From: Saccharothrix sp.
GTDB taxonomy: Bacteria > Actinomycetota > Actinomycetes > Mycobacteriales > Pseudonocardiaceae
Direction of reading: 5' to 3'
Assembly: GCF_031180885.1 (NCBI RefSeq)
Contig: NZ_JAPSLK010000029.1
Location: 1-64,000 of the forward strand
DNA: 64,000 nt
Shown here: in pieces, positions 56,198-63,504 of the stretch
Layout: each line of letters begins with the position of its first letter
Numbering within the stretch: the first letter of the stretch is position 1
The notes under the pieces: generated by a model
Seen by the model: the letters and a program-made list of their open reading frames with translations, nothing else
Told to the model about the DNA's origin: nothing
Database searches by the model: none
Translations under genes and position numbers: made by a program

Positions 56198-58111
56198 TCA
56201 GCCGGTGGCCTGGAGCCGGTGCGCGTGCCGCAGGATCCGGTTCAGCGCCGCGCGTTTGCCGGGGTGCAGCATGACCAGCGAACGGACCGCCCGCGTCCGG
56301 GCGAGCCACGTCTGCTTGGGCGCGAGGTGCCGGGTCAGCGCCCGCAGCCGCTTCTCCGACGCCGGTTTCACCCTGGCCTCGCCGACCAGGTCCTCCAGGC
56401 ACTCGAAGGCCAGGTCGCTGGTCTCCGGGTCGGTCAGCGCGCGCACCGCCAACGTCGTGAGCTGCTCCGGGTGCGCGGTGAACAACTCCTCCGAGCGGAA
56501 GTACGGGTAGTAGCCGGTGATCCACATCGCGAGCGGCAACGCGACGCGGGCGAGCTTGCGGTCACCCGTCCAGCGCAGGACGGTGTTCAGCACCACCTCC
56601 CGGTGCTCCTCCGCGTCCAGCAACGAAAGGACCACGGCCACCACCGTGTTCTGCGGGGTCAAGCGCGGTGAGCGGGCGATGACTTCCAAGCGCCGCAACG
56701 ACTCGTCGAGCGGTCGGGTGGCGGACAGGGTGAGGCTGAACCACGCCGCGGTGGCCTGCCGGTAGGCGGTGCCGTCCACCCACGCGTCGACCGTTCGCGA
56801 GACGAGCTTGCCGTACCGCTCGTCCAGGCGCGCCGCCACGGCCGCGGCGAGCGTCTGGTGGGTCAGGGCGTTGCTGTTGGCCAGCCGGTCGAGCAGGTGC
56901 AGGGGTTCGTGCGCCGGGATCTCGGTGACGATCGTGATCAGCGCGCGCTGCACGGCCTCGCGGAAGCGGCGGGTCACCGACGGCGAGCACATCCACCGCC
57001 ACAACTCGCCCTGCGCCAACGGGTACTCCCGCGACAACCGGCGCAGCACGGCCCCCGCCCAGCCCTGGCGCGCGAAGTGGACCGTCTCCTCCCGCAGGCC
57101 GTGGTGCACGGGGTGGTCGCGCACGGTCGTGGTGGCGGAGACCGCGGCCAGCAGCCGGTTCTTCGACGTCGAGAACGGCGGGTGCGCGCGGAACTCGTCC
57201 TCCGGCACGTGCGTCTTGCGCAGCGCCTCGTCCAGTTCGACGGCGCACGCCACGACCTCGTCGTAGGGCTGGTGCTCCAGCACGGCGATCGCGAAGGACA
57301 GCGCCAACTCCAGGTCCGACAACCCGCCGAGGTGCCGTTCGACCGCCTGCTCCAGGTCCTCCCGCAACTCGGCGAGCGCCGCGTCCAGCGCCAACTCCCC
57401 GGCGCAGACCCGGATCGCGAGGTCCGCGGCGCGCACCGCCTTCTCCGGTGGCGCACCGGGTTCCAGCGCCAGGTCGTCCTTGAGCAGGACCAGCGGGCCG
57501 GCCGGGTCGTCTAGCCGGCGGCGGCCGATCTCGACGCGCGCCACGTCCTCGGCGGGCGGCGCGACCAGCCGGGCGACGTGGTTGCGGGCGGCGTCGGGCA
57601 CCTGCGCCTCGGTGTCCACCACGATCACCAGGTGGCAGTTGTCGGTGGCCCGCACGAGCCGCGCGGTCTGCTCGAAGTCGAGTCCGCCGAAGTGGGTGTG
57701 GGCGGTCTCGCGGGCGTCCCACACGTACCCGGTGTCCGGGTCGAGGTCCTTGAAGGTGCCCAACGGCCGTTCCCGGCCGACCTCCACGACGTCCTTCGCC
57801 TCGACGTCCACCAACAGCCTGCGAGCCGCGTACGACCGCCCACTGCCCGGCCCCGCCAGGACGACCACCCGCTGGGCGGTCAGGATCCGCGCGGCGTCCC
57901 CGAACCCGCCGGGCAGCACGAAGTTGTCCCGCACGTCGTCCAGTTCCGCCCGGGTGGCCCGCAACACCGCGAGCCCCGACTCCCGCCCGACCCCGAAATG
58001 CACACCGCCGTGGATGACACCGGCCTGCACACCTTTGAACGCGCCGCCCTCGACGGAGTTCTCGACGGGGATGAGGCGGAGTTCCTCGGGAACGTCGTCT
58101 TCGTCACTCAC
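56198..58111 (-). CDS. P-loop ATPase with an N-terminal RHIM-like motif
   Basis: A 637-residue protein. Residues about 17-42 read VENSVEGGAFKGVQAG then VIHGGVHFG. The VQAG core resembles the amyloid-forming RHIM-like motifs found at the N-termini of actinobacterial NTPases. A P-loop follows at VVVLAGPGSGRSYAARRLLV (about 84-103), with a Walker B-like CHLVIVVDTEAQ near 158. After residue 230 come long helical repeats (LEQAVERHLGGLSDLELALS and many more), which could be a sensor. No membrane segment is present. A small membrane protein gene lies 84 bases upstream. A conflict or stress-signalling role is inferred, not shown. Confidence 0.72.
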   Translation of the reverse strand: MSDEDDVPEELRLIPVENSVEGGAFKGVQAGVIHGGVHFGVGRESGLAVLRATRAELDDVRDNFVLPGGFGDAARILTAQRVVVLAGPGSGRSYAARRLLVDVEAKDVVEVGRERPLGTFKDLDPDTGYVWDARETAHTHFGGLDFEQTARLVRATDNCHLVIVVDTEAQVPDAARNHVARLVAPPAEDVARVEIGRRRLDDPAGPLVLLKDDLALEPGAPPEKAVRAADLAIRVCAGELALDAALAELREDLEQAVERHLGGLSDLELALSFAIAVLEHQPYDEVVACAVELDEALRKTHVPEDEFRAHPPFSTSKNRLLAAVSATTTVRDHPVHHGLREETVHFARQGWAGAVLRRLSREYPLAQGELWRWMCSPSVTRRFREAVQRALITIVTEIPAHEPLHLLDRLANSNALTHQTLAAAVAARLDERYGKLVSRTVDAWVDGTAYRQATAAWFSLTLSATRPLDESLRRLEVIARSPRLTPQNTVVAVVLSLLDAEEHREVVLNTVLRWTGDRKLARVALPLAMWITGYYPYFRSEELFTAHPEQLTTLAVRALTDPETSDLAFECLEDLVGEARVKPASEKRLRALTRHLAPKQTWLARTRAVRSLVMLHPGKRAALNRILRHAHRLQATG

Positions 58112-58195
58112 ATCGGGAATCCTGGCGAGCCGCGGGCCGATGTTCTCCCCGGAATTGCGGTCTCACCCCGATCGTCGGCTATCCCCGCGAAGATG

Positions 58196-58615
58196 TCACC
58201 AAGCGCCGGTCTGCCCTTGCGCCATGTGCGGACCAGGACCAGGACCGGGGCCGGGGCCGGGACCCGGCGGCAGCGGTGGCCCAGCCGGCGGCCTGACGGG
58301 ATTCGGCACCGGCGCGACCCGAACCCGGTCGAACTGCCCGATCGCGACGGCCGCACCGATCAACGCCACCCCGCCGATCGTGAGCCCGAGGTAGCTCAAG
58401 GTGTCGACCAACCCACCCGGCCCCGCGTAGGTGGCCCCTTCGGTCTTGCAGGACAGCCGCCCGGTCGCGCCGGTGCCTTCCTGCTTGCAGGACCACGTCG
58501 CCGTGATCGGCCCACCCGACACCCGGGCGTCCACGGCGATCATGATGATCCCCAGGGCAGCCGCACCGATGCCGAGGACGATCAGGGCGACTCGCACAAT
58601 CCGGAGGAAGATCAC
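58196..58615 (-). CDS. Small two-span membrane protein
   Basis: A 139-residue protein with hydrophobic segments IVRVALIVLGIGAAALGIIM (about 5-24) and YLGLTIGGVALIGAAVAIGQ (about 74-93). Between them is a 45-residue loop with two cysteines (TWSCKQEG, RLSCKTEG), and the tail is Pro/Gly-rich (PGPGPGPGPGPGPH). The loop would be outside and the tail inside, or the reverse. I do not recognise a family. It is the first gene before the RHIM-motif ATPase on the same strand and may be its partner or membrane anchor. The GTG at 58615 is used. Confidence 0.72.
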   Translation of the reverse strand: MIFLRIVRVALIVLGIGAAALGIIMIAVDARVSGGPITATWSCKQEGTGATGRLSCKTEGATYAGPGGLVDTLSYLGLTIGGVALIGAAVAIGQFDRVRVAPVPNPVRPPAGPPLPPGPGPGPGPGPGPHMAQGQTGAW

Positions 58616-58987
58616 ACCCGAACGTTAACGCTCACAGTCCCGGGCGTCTTCAATTTCGCGACATCTCGGGCACGTTCCCCACCCATCGCAACCACAGCCG
58701 GGGGTCCGGGGGCGAAGCCCGCCGGGCGGGGTCCGGTGGTTGCACCCCCGGGAAATACGAGGAGGCGAGATGTGTCCGCGCTTTCCGCGGACACATCTCG
58801 CCTCTCGCCGAGTGGATCCGACTACACAGCATGAGAACTCTCTTGTGGCCGTTCAGGGACCTGAGCTGCTGATCCCACCCGTGGGCTTCCGCCCCGCCCG
58901 ACACCTCACCGTCAGACGCCGGAGACGGTAATCGCGAGGGACGGGCGACCTGGGGTGAACCGCACGCCGCCCATCTCGGGTGACTCG
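58616..58987. other. Gap upstream of the small membrane protein
   Basis: This 372-base gap carries a perfect 18-base hairpin (58763-58803) and a GC-rich segment CCGGGGGTCCGGGGGCGAAG near 58700 of a type common in such genomes. A small minus-strand frame crosses it, but its sequence is not protein-like. The promoter of the 58615 gene must lie near its left end. Confidence 0.6.
58763..58803. terminator. Perfect 18-base hairpin
   Basis: AGGCGAGATGTGTCCGCG at 58763-58780 pairs with CGCGGACACATCTCGCCT at 58786-58803 around CTTTC. It could end the transcript of the two small genes on its right. It has no T-run, and an element or regulator site is also possible. Confidence 0.7.
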
Positions 58988-59107
58988 TCACAGCACGGCG
59001 TTCAGCAGAACAGTGAGCAGGACCGACAACACCACGGAGATCACCAGCATCGTCAGGCATCCCGCGCGGCCACCCAAGAACTCGACCCGGGTGTTACCGA
59101 AGCGCAT
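58988..59107 (-). CDS. 39-residue conserved-looking membrane protein
   Basis: The peptide is MRFGNTRVEFLGGRAGCLTM followed by a hydrophobic helix LVISVVLSVLLTVLLNAVL to the stop. A good GGGAG ribosome-binding site lies seven bases before the ATG. The charge and hydrophobicity pattern is that of a real single-span small protein: a short polar head, then one membrane helix. It lies 33 bases after the gene for the WGLLG-type secreted protein and may be cotranscribed with it. The function is unknown. Confidence 0.72.
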   Translation of the reverse strand: MRFGNTRVEFLGGRAGCLTMLVISVVLSVLLTVLLNAVL

Positions 59108-59140
59108 GACCGACTCCCGCCCCTGCCGGCTCCACTCGGG

Positions 59141-59383
59141 TCAACGACCCTCAGTGCGATCGGTGACCTGGTTCCGCTTCCGTCCCGCCAGGCCTGCCAA
59201 ACCCAGCAGACCGAGGAGGCCCAGCAAGCCCCAGTTGCCGCTGCTGTCGTCGTTGTCGTCCTGAGCTGTCACCACCACCGTGGCGCGCGGCGCAGCGTCG
59301 GCGGCGAGCGCCGAAGCCGCTGGAACCCCGGCGAGGGCTGCGCCGAGAACGAGTACGGCCATGAGCCGCTTCGCGGTGTCCAT
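59141..59383 (-). CDS. Small secreted protein with a WGxxGxxG-type C-terminal sorting motif
   Basis: An 80-residue protein. The signal peptide (MDTAKRLMAVLVLGAALAG to ASALA) is followed by a short acidic linker (QDDNDDSSG), then NWGLLGLLGLLGLAGLAG, and a basic end RKRNQVTDRTEGR. A hydrophobic stretch with WGxxGxxG before a basic cluster is a known bacterial C-terminal sorting signal, so the mature part is only about 20 residues plus the anchor. GGAGATGAC before the ATG at 59383 supports the start. The partner sorting enzyme is not in this window. Confidence 0.85.
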   Translation of the reverse strand: MDTAKRLMAVLVLGAALAGVPAASALAADAAPRATVVVTAQDDNDDSSGNWGLLGLLGLLGLAGLAGRKRNQVTDRTEGR

Positions 59384-59709
59384 GTCATCTCCTACGGGCG
59401 ATCGTTGTTCGAAGTCCCTGGGTACCGTCGAAGAAGCCATCCATGTGCTGATCGGCGAAAACCCCCCATTCGAGTGCACCTCTAGGCACCTCGTACCTGT
59501 CGTGCCGCGCGTTGACCACATGGGAGGGCCGCTGTCCCGCACCTTGCGGGCGCCAACACGACTCCTGCGGTCCGGGGCGCGTGTCCATCGCGAGCCCTGG
59601 TCCCAGGGGTGTCGACGGCGATGGTCGGCACCACCGACCTCGACGCGGCGAATGCGAAAGAGCGGTACCCGGTTCACCGGGTACCGCTCTTCTTGCGCTG
59701 TGTCATTTG
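59384..59709. other. Gap between the small secreted protein and tRNA-Ala
   Basis: It holds the promoter region of the small secreted-protein gene on the left and the tRNA-Ala terminator on the right (59658-59691). No gene is seen between them. Confidence 0.6.
59658..59691 (-). terminator. Terminator of tRNA-Ala
   Basis: AAGAGCGGTACCCGG and CCGGGTACCGCTCTT form a perfect 15-base stem with a four-base loop, 18 bases after the tRNA 3' end, followed on the minus strand by TCGCATTCG. Confidence 0.88.
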
Positions 59710-59782
59710 TGGAGCTGAGGGGAATCGAACCCCTGACCTACTCGATGCGAACGAGTCGCGCTACCAACTGCGCTACAGCCCC
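59710..59782 (-). tRNA. tRNA-Ala (anticodon CGC)
   Basis: The acceptor GGGGCTG pairs with CAGCTCC, and the discriminator is A. The D arm is GCGCAGTTGGTAGCGC. The anticodon arm ACTCG-TTCGCAT-CGAGT gives CGC, reading GCG. The T arm contains GGTTCGATTCC. CCA is not encoded. Confidence 0.95.
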
Positions 59783-59855
59783 GTGTTCAGTTGTCCTGCT
59801 CGGTGGTGCGGCGAAAGCATATCAGGCGTCGGGGGGTGGTTCTGCCACCCCCCTC

Positions 59856-60521
59856 CTACTCGCCCACCGCCCGCCGGTACGGCAGCGTCTCCGGCCCGTC
59901 CAGCTCGACGAACACCGGGTCCTCGTCGTCGGCGTCCACCACGACCGTGCCGGGGCGGACGTGGTGCTCGAAGCGCGGCTGCGGGGCCAGGCCGTGCTCC
60001 TCCTCCACCTGCTCCTCGCGGTCCTCGACGACCGCCGGGCGCGGGGCCGGGCGGCGACGGGACTGGGCCAGGCGGGCCAGTCGGCGGGCGCGGATGTCCT
60101 CTTCGATGCGGACCTGGCGGCGCAGGTACACCAGGTAGCCGACCAGGGTCAGGTCGACGGCCGCGTGACCCCACCACGCCAGCGGGTACAGCACGCCCGC
60201 GACCACGCCCGAGACCAGGGCGACCAGCAGCAACGTGCCGACGACCCGGCGCCGGAACGCGTACTTGGCCTGCGCCACGATCGCCGCGGTCTCCGGGTCG
60301 AAGCCGCCGCGGCCGGGCCGGTAGGGCCGGTGGGCGACCTCCTCGAACTCGTCGACCTCCGCGTCGGCGTAGTCGTCGTACTCGTCGAACTCGGCGTCGG
60401 GCATGGCGTCGTACCCCTCCTCCATGCTGGTCCGCGCGTCGGCGCGCTTGCGCGCCACCATGGGGACGAGGACGACCAACCAGGCCACCACCAATCCCAC
60501 GATGATCAGCGAACTCGGCAT
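59856..60521 (-). CDS. GLPR/SepX-like membrane receptor of the division protein Glp
   Basis: A 221-residue membrane protein. The N-terminal helix (SLIIVGLVVAWLVVLVPMVA, about 3-22) is followed by a conserved acidic cytoplasmic loop (EFDEYDDYADAEVDEFEEV), two central spans (VGTLLLVALVSGVVAGVLY and VDLTLVGYLVYL) and a charged tail. This layout and the gene order galU-glp-rimJ-this gene match the SepX/GLPR family, which binds the gephyrin-like protein Glp and links FtsZ to DivIVA/Wag31 in actinobacteria. The ATG at 60521 has GGGGAGG eight bases upstream. Its mycobacterial counterpart is Rv0996. Confidence 0.85.
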   Translation of the reverse strand: MPSSLIIVGLVVAWLVVLVPMVARKRADARTSMEEGYDAMPDAEFDEYDDYADAEVDEFEEVAHRPYRPGRGGFDPETAAIVAQAKYAFRRRVVGTLLLVALVSGVVAGVLYPLAWWGHAAVDLTLVGYLVYLRRQVRIEEDIRARRLARLAQSRRRPAPRPAVVEDREEQVEEEHGLAPQPRFEHHVRPGTVVVDADDEDPVFVELDGPETLPYRRAVGE

Positions 60522-60673
60522 CCCCGTCACCTCCCCCCGCCCACGCGGACTTCGTACGCCACGCTAGTCACAACAGTCACACCTGTGTCGGAGGCTCGCC
60601 GACCGGCGTGCGTACCAAAGTGTGGTGTATCACCCACGTTCGGGTGATCCGAATGGGCCGCTCGGCCCGCCGA

Positions 60674-61336
60674 TCAGGCGGTTTGGGCGAACCCGGCCGC
60701 GACCAACCGGCGTACCAGACCTTCCGGCGAGGCTTCTTCCGCGGTCATCGCGAAGCACAGGTGGTCCCGCCAGTCGCCGGCCACGTCGAGGTAGCGCAGG
60801 AACAGGCCCTCCTCGCGGAACCCGGCCTTGGCGAGCACCCGCAGGCTCGCCTTGTTCTCCGGCCGCACGGTCGCCTCCAGCCGGTGCAGCCCAGCCTCGC
60901 CGAAGCAGTGGTCCACGACCAGCGCCAGCGCGGCCGTCGCCACGCCGCCGCGGGCCCGGTCGGCGGCGACCCAGTAGCCCACCCACGCCGACCGCAGCGA
61001 CCCGCGCACGATGTTGCCCACGGTGATCTGCCCGGCCAGGTCACCGTCGACCGTGATCACGAACGGCAGCGCCTGGCCGCGCCGGGCCAGGGCCTTCAGG
61101 GACGACCACTGCGCGGGCCACGACATGGCGGCGTTGCGCTCGGGCCAGCCGTCGACCGCGGTGGGTTCCCACTCCTCCAGGTAGGCCTGGTCGCGCATCC
61201 GGATCCGCGACCAGGCCGAGGCGTCGAGCAGCTTGGGCGGGCGCAGCGCGACGACACCGGCCTCGACCCGCAGCGGACCGAGCCGCGCGGGCCAGCCGGG
61301 ATGTCTGCCACCTTCCCACGCGAGACCCGCGCCCAT
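60674..61336 (-). CDS. RimJ-like GNAT N-acetyltransferase
   Basis: A 220-residue GCN5-related acetyltransferase of the RimJ/RimL type that transfers acetyl from acetyl-CoA, usually to an N-terminal residue. Motifs are VVALRPPKLLDASAWSRIR (beta 1), FVITVDGDLAGQITVGNIV, VGYWVAADRARGGVATAAL (acetyl-CoA loop, about 119-137) and LEATVRPENKASLRVLAKAG with REEGLFLRYLDVAGDWRDH. Its place between glp and GLPR is conserved (Rv0995). The target is unknown. No classical ribosomal-protein target can be deduced. Confidence 0.9.
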   Translation of the reverse strand: MGAGLAWEGGRHPGWPARLGPLRVEAGVVALRPPKLLDASAWSRIRMRDQAYLEEWEPTAVDGWPERNAAMSWPAQWSSLKALARRGQALPFVITVDGDLAGQITVGNIVRGSLRSAWVGYWVAADRARGGVATAALALVVDHCFGEAGLHRLEATVRPENKASLRVLAKAGFREEGLFLRYLDVAGDWRDHLCFAMTAEEASPEGLVRRLVAAGFAQTA

Positions 61337-61346
61337 CCCCCTCCGT

Positions 61347-62570
61347 TCAGCTCTTCTGGGCCAGGAAGCTGACCAGCACTTCCTCGCCCGCCGCCACGTC
61401 CGTCACGTCCTCGTCGACCATGATCAGGCAGTTCGCCTCGGCCAGCGACGCCAGCAGGTGCGAACCGGAGGTACCCAGCGGCTGCACGAGGTACTCGCCG
61501 TTGTCCGCGTCCCGCAGCAACTGGCCGCGCAGGAAACCGCGCCGCCCCTTGGTGGAGGTCAGCGGCGACAGCAGCCGCGCGCCGACCGCCCGCCGGTACG
61601 GGTTGCGCTTGCCCAGCGCGGCCCGGATCAGCGGACGGACCAGCACTTCGAAAACGACCAGCGCGCTCATCGGGTTCGCGGGCAGCAGGAACGTCGGCAC
61701 CGCGTCCGGCCCGAGCCGGCCGAAGCCCTGCACCGAGCCGGGGTGCATGGCCACCCGCGTGCAGTCGACGTCGCCCAGTTCGGCCAGCGCGGCCCGGACC
61801 TCGTCGCCGACCACGCCGCCGACACCGCCCGCGATCACCACGATTTCGGACAGCAGCAGCCGGCCCTCCACGACCTCGCGCAGCTTGCGCGGGTCGACCG
61901 ACAGGATGCCGACCCGGCTCACCTCGGCGCCCGCGTCCCGCGCGGCGGCGGCCAGCGCGTAGGAGTTGACGTCGTAGACCTGGCCCTGGCCGGGGGTGCG
62001 GTCGACGTCGACCAGCTCCTCGCCGACGGAGATCACCGACACCCGCGGCCGGGGGTGGACCAGGACCTTGTTGCGCCCGACCGCGGCCAGCAGGCCGACC
62101 TGGGCCGCGCCGATGGACGCGCCGCGGCGGACGGCGACGTCACCGGTCTGCACGTCCTCGCCGGTGCGCCGCACGAACGCCGCGGACGGCACCGGCCGGT
62201 GGACGGTCACCTTCGCCGCGTGCCCGTCGGTGTGCCCCAACGGCACCACGGCGTCGGCCAGCGTCGGCAGGGGCGCGCCGGTCGCGACCCGGACCGCCTG
62301 GCCCGGCTGCAACCGTCTGGGCTGGCGGGACCCGGCGGGGATCTCGCCGACCACCGGCAACTGGACCGGTTCGCTGCCGGCGGCCTGCACGTCCACGCTG
62401 CGCACCGCGTAGCCGTCCACCGCCGCCTGGTCGAACCCGGGCAACGCGCGCTCCGCGACGACCTCCTCCGCGCAGAGCAGGCCCTGCGACTCGGAGATCG
62501 CCACGCGCACCGGGGCGGGCCGCACGGCGGCGGCGATCACCCGGGCGAGCTGCTCTTCCACTGACCTCAT
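61347..62570 (-). CDS. glp: Gephyrin-like division protein Glp (MoeA family)
   Basis: A 407-residue MoeA homologue. It has the MoeA N-terminal LPGFDQAAVDGYAVR (about 45-59) and the MoCF-binding domain with VSVISVGEELVDV, QVYDVNSYALAAAARDAGAE, VVIAGGVGGVVGDEVRAAL and PANPMSALVVFEVLVRPLIR. The usual GGVSxGDxD loop is altered to GGVGGVVGDEV and PGNP to PANP, as expected if catalysis is lost. In corynebacteria and Streptomyces this paralogue recruits FtsZ and binds GLPR instead of making molybdopterin. The ATG at 62570 has GAGGG upstream. The gene is 14 bases after galU. Confidence 0.88.
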   Translation of the reverse strand: MRSVEEQLARVIAAAVRPAPVRVAISESQGLLCAEEVVAERALPGFDQAAVDGYAVRSVDVQAAGSEPVQLPVVGEIPAGSRQPRRLQPGQAVRVATGAPLPTLADAVVPLGHTDGHAAKVTVHRPVPSAAFVRRTGEDVQTGDVAVRRGASIGAAQVGLLAAVGRNKVLVHPRPRVSVISVGEELVDVDRTPGQGQVYDVNSYALAAAARDAGAEVSRVGILSVDPRKLREVVEGRLLLSEIVVIAGGVGGVVGDEVRAALAELGDVDCTRVAMHPGSVQGFGRLGPDAVPTFLLPANPMSALVVFEVLVRPLIRAALGKRNPYRRAVGARLLSPLTSTKGRRGFLRGQLLRDADNGEYLVQPLGTSGSHLLASLAEANCLIMVDEDVTDVAAGEEVLVSFLAQKS

Positions 62571-62584
62571 GTGCCGACCCTCGT

Positions 62585-63466
62585 TCAGGAGTTGCCGAGG
62601 CGTTCCCGCAACCACTCCCCCAGCTCGGGCCCGTAGTCCGGGTGCTCGAGTGCGAAGTCAACCGCAGCTTTGAGGAAACCGGCCGGATTGCCCAGGTCGT
62701 GTCGCCCACCCCGGTGGACCACGACGTGCACCGGGTGGCCCTCGTTGATCAGCAGGGCGATGGCGTCGGTGAGCTGGAGTTCGCCGCCGGCGCCGGGCGT
62801 GATCCGCTTGAGGGCGTCGAAGACGGCGCGGTCGAGCAGGTACCGGCCGGCCGCGGCGAAGGTGGACGGGGCGTCCTCGGGCTTGGGCTTCTCGACCATG
62901 CCGACGACCCGCTTGACGTCGTCGTCGCCGGTGTCGCGGACGTCGAACACGCCGTAGGCGGAGATCTGGTCCTTGGGGATGTCGAAGGCGCACAGCACGC
63001 TGCCGCCGAACCGCTCGCGCGCCTCCGCCATGCGGGTGAGGACGCCCGTGGGCAGGACGAGGTCGTCGGGCAGGAGGACGGCGACGGCCTCGTCGTCGCC
63101 GGTCAGGTTGCCCTCGGCGCAGCCCACGGCGTGGCCCAGGCCCAGGGCCTTGTCCTGGATGGCGGTTTCGACCTTGATCAGGTTCGGCGCCCGGCGGACC
63201 TTCTCGACCAGTTCGGTCTTGCCGCGCGCTTCGAGCGTCTGCTCCAGTTCGGGCTGCGGCCGGAAGTACTCGGCCACGGCGTCCTTGCCGGGTGAGGTCA
63301 CGATCACGAGCTTGGTCGCCCCCGCCTGGGCCGCCTCGGTGGCGACGAGTTCGATCCCGGGGGTGTCGACGACCGGCAGCAACTCCTTGGGCACCGCCTT
63401 GGTGGTGGGGAGGAAGCGCGTGCCCAGTCCCGCCGCGGGCACGATTGCTGTCTGGAAGGCGCTCAT
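62585..63466 (-). CDS. galU: UTP-glucose-1-phosphate uridylyltransferase
   Basis: GalU makes UDP-glucose for galactose, trehalose and wall polysaccharides. The 293-residue protein has AIVPAAGLGTRFLPTTKAVP (about 7-26), KELLPVVDTPGIELVATEA, DKALGLGHAVGCAEG, VLLPDDLVLP (metal-binding Asp), MVEKPKPEDAPS and GRYLLDRAVF. The ATG at 63466 gives MSAFQTAIVPAAG, and the longer frame is rejected. It begins the galU-glp-rimJ-GLPR unit. It is divergent from the folate gene with a 38-base gap. Confidence 0.97.
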   Translation of the reverse strand: MSAFQTAIVPAAGLGTRFLPTTKAVPKELLPVVDTPGIELVATEAAQAGATKLVIVTSPGKDAVAEYFRPQPELEQTLEARGKTELVEKVRRAPNLIKVETAIQDKALGLGHAVGCAEGNLTGDDEAVAVLLPDDLVLPTGVLTRMAEARERFGGSVLCAFDIPKDQISAYGVFDVRDTGDDDVKRVVGMVEKPKPEDAPSTFAAAGRYLLDRAVFDALKRITPGAGGELQLTDAIALLINEGHPVHVVVHRGGRHDLGNPAGFLKAAVDFALEHPDYGPELGEWLRERLGNS

Positions 63467-63504
63467 GGAGAGCGAGCGTAACGGCGTGGTCAGGGGTGTT
63501 CGCG

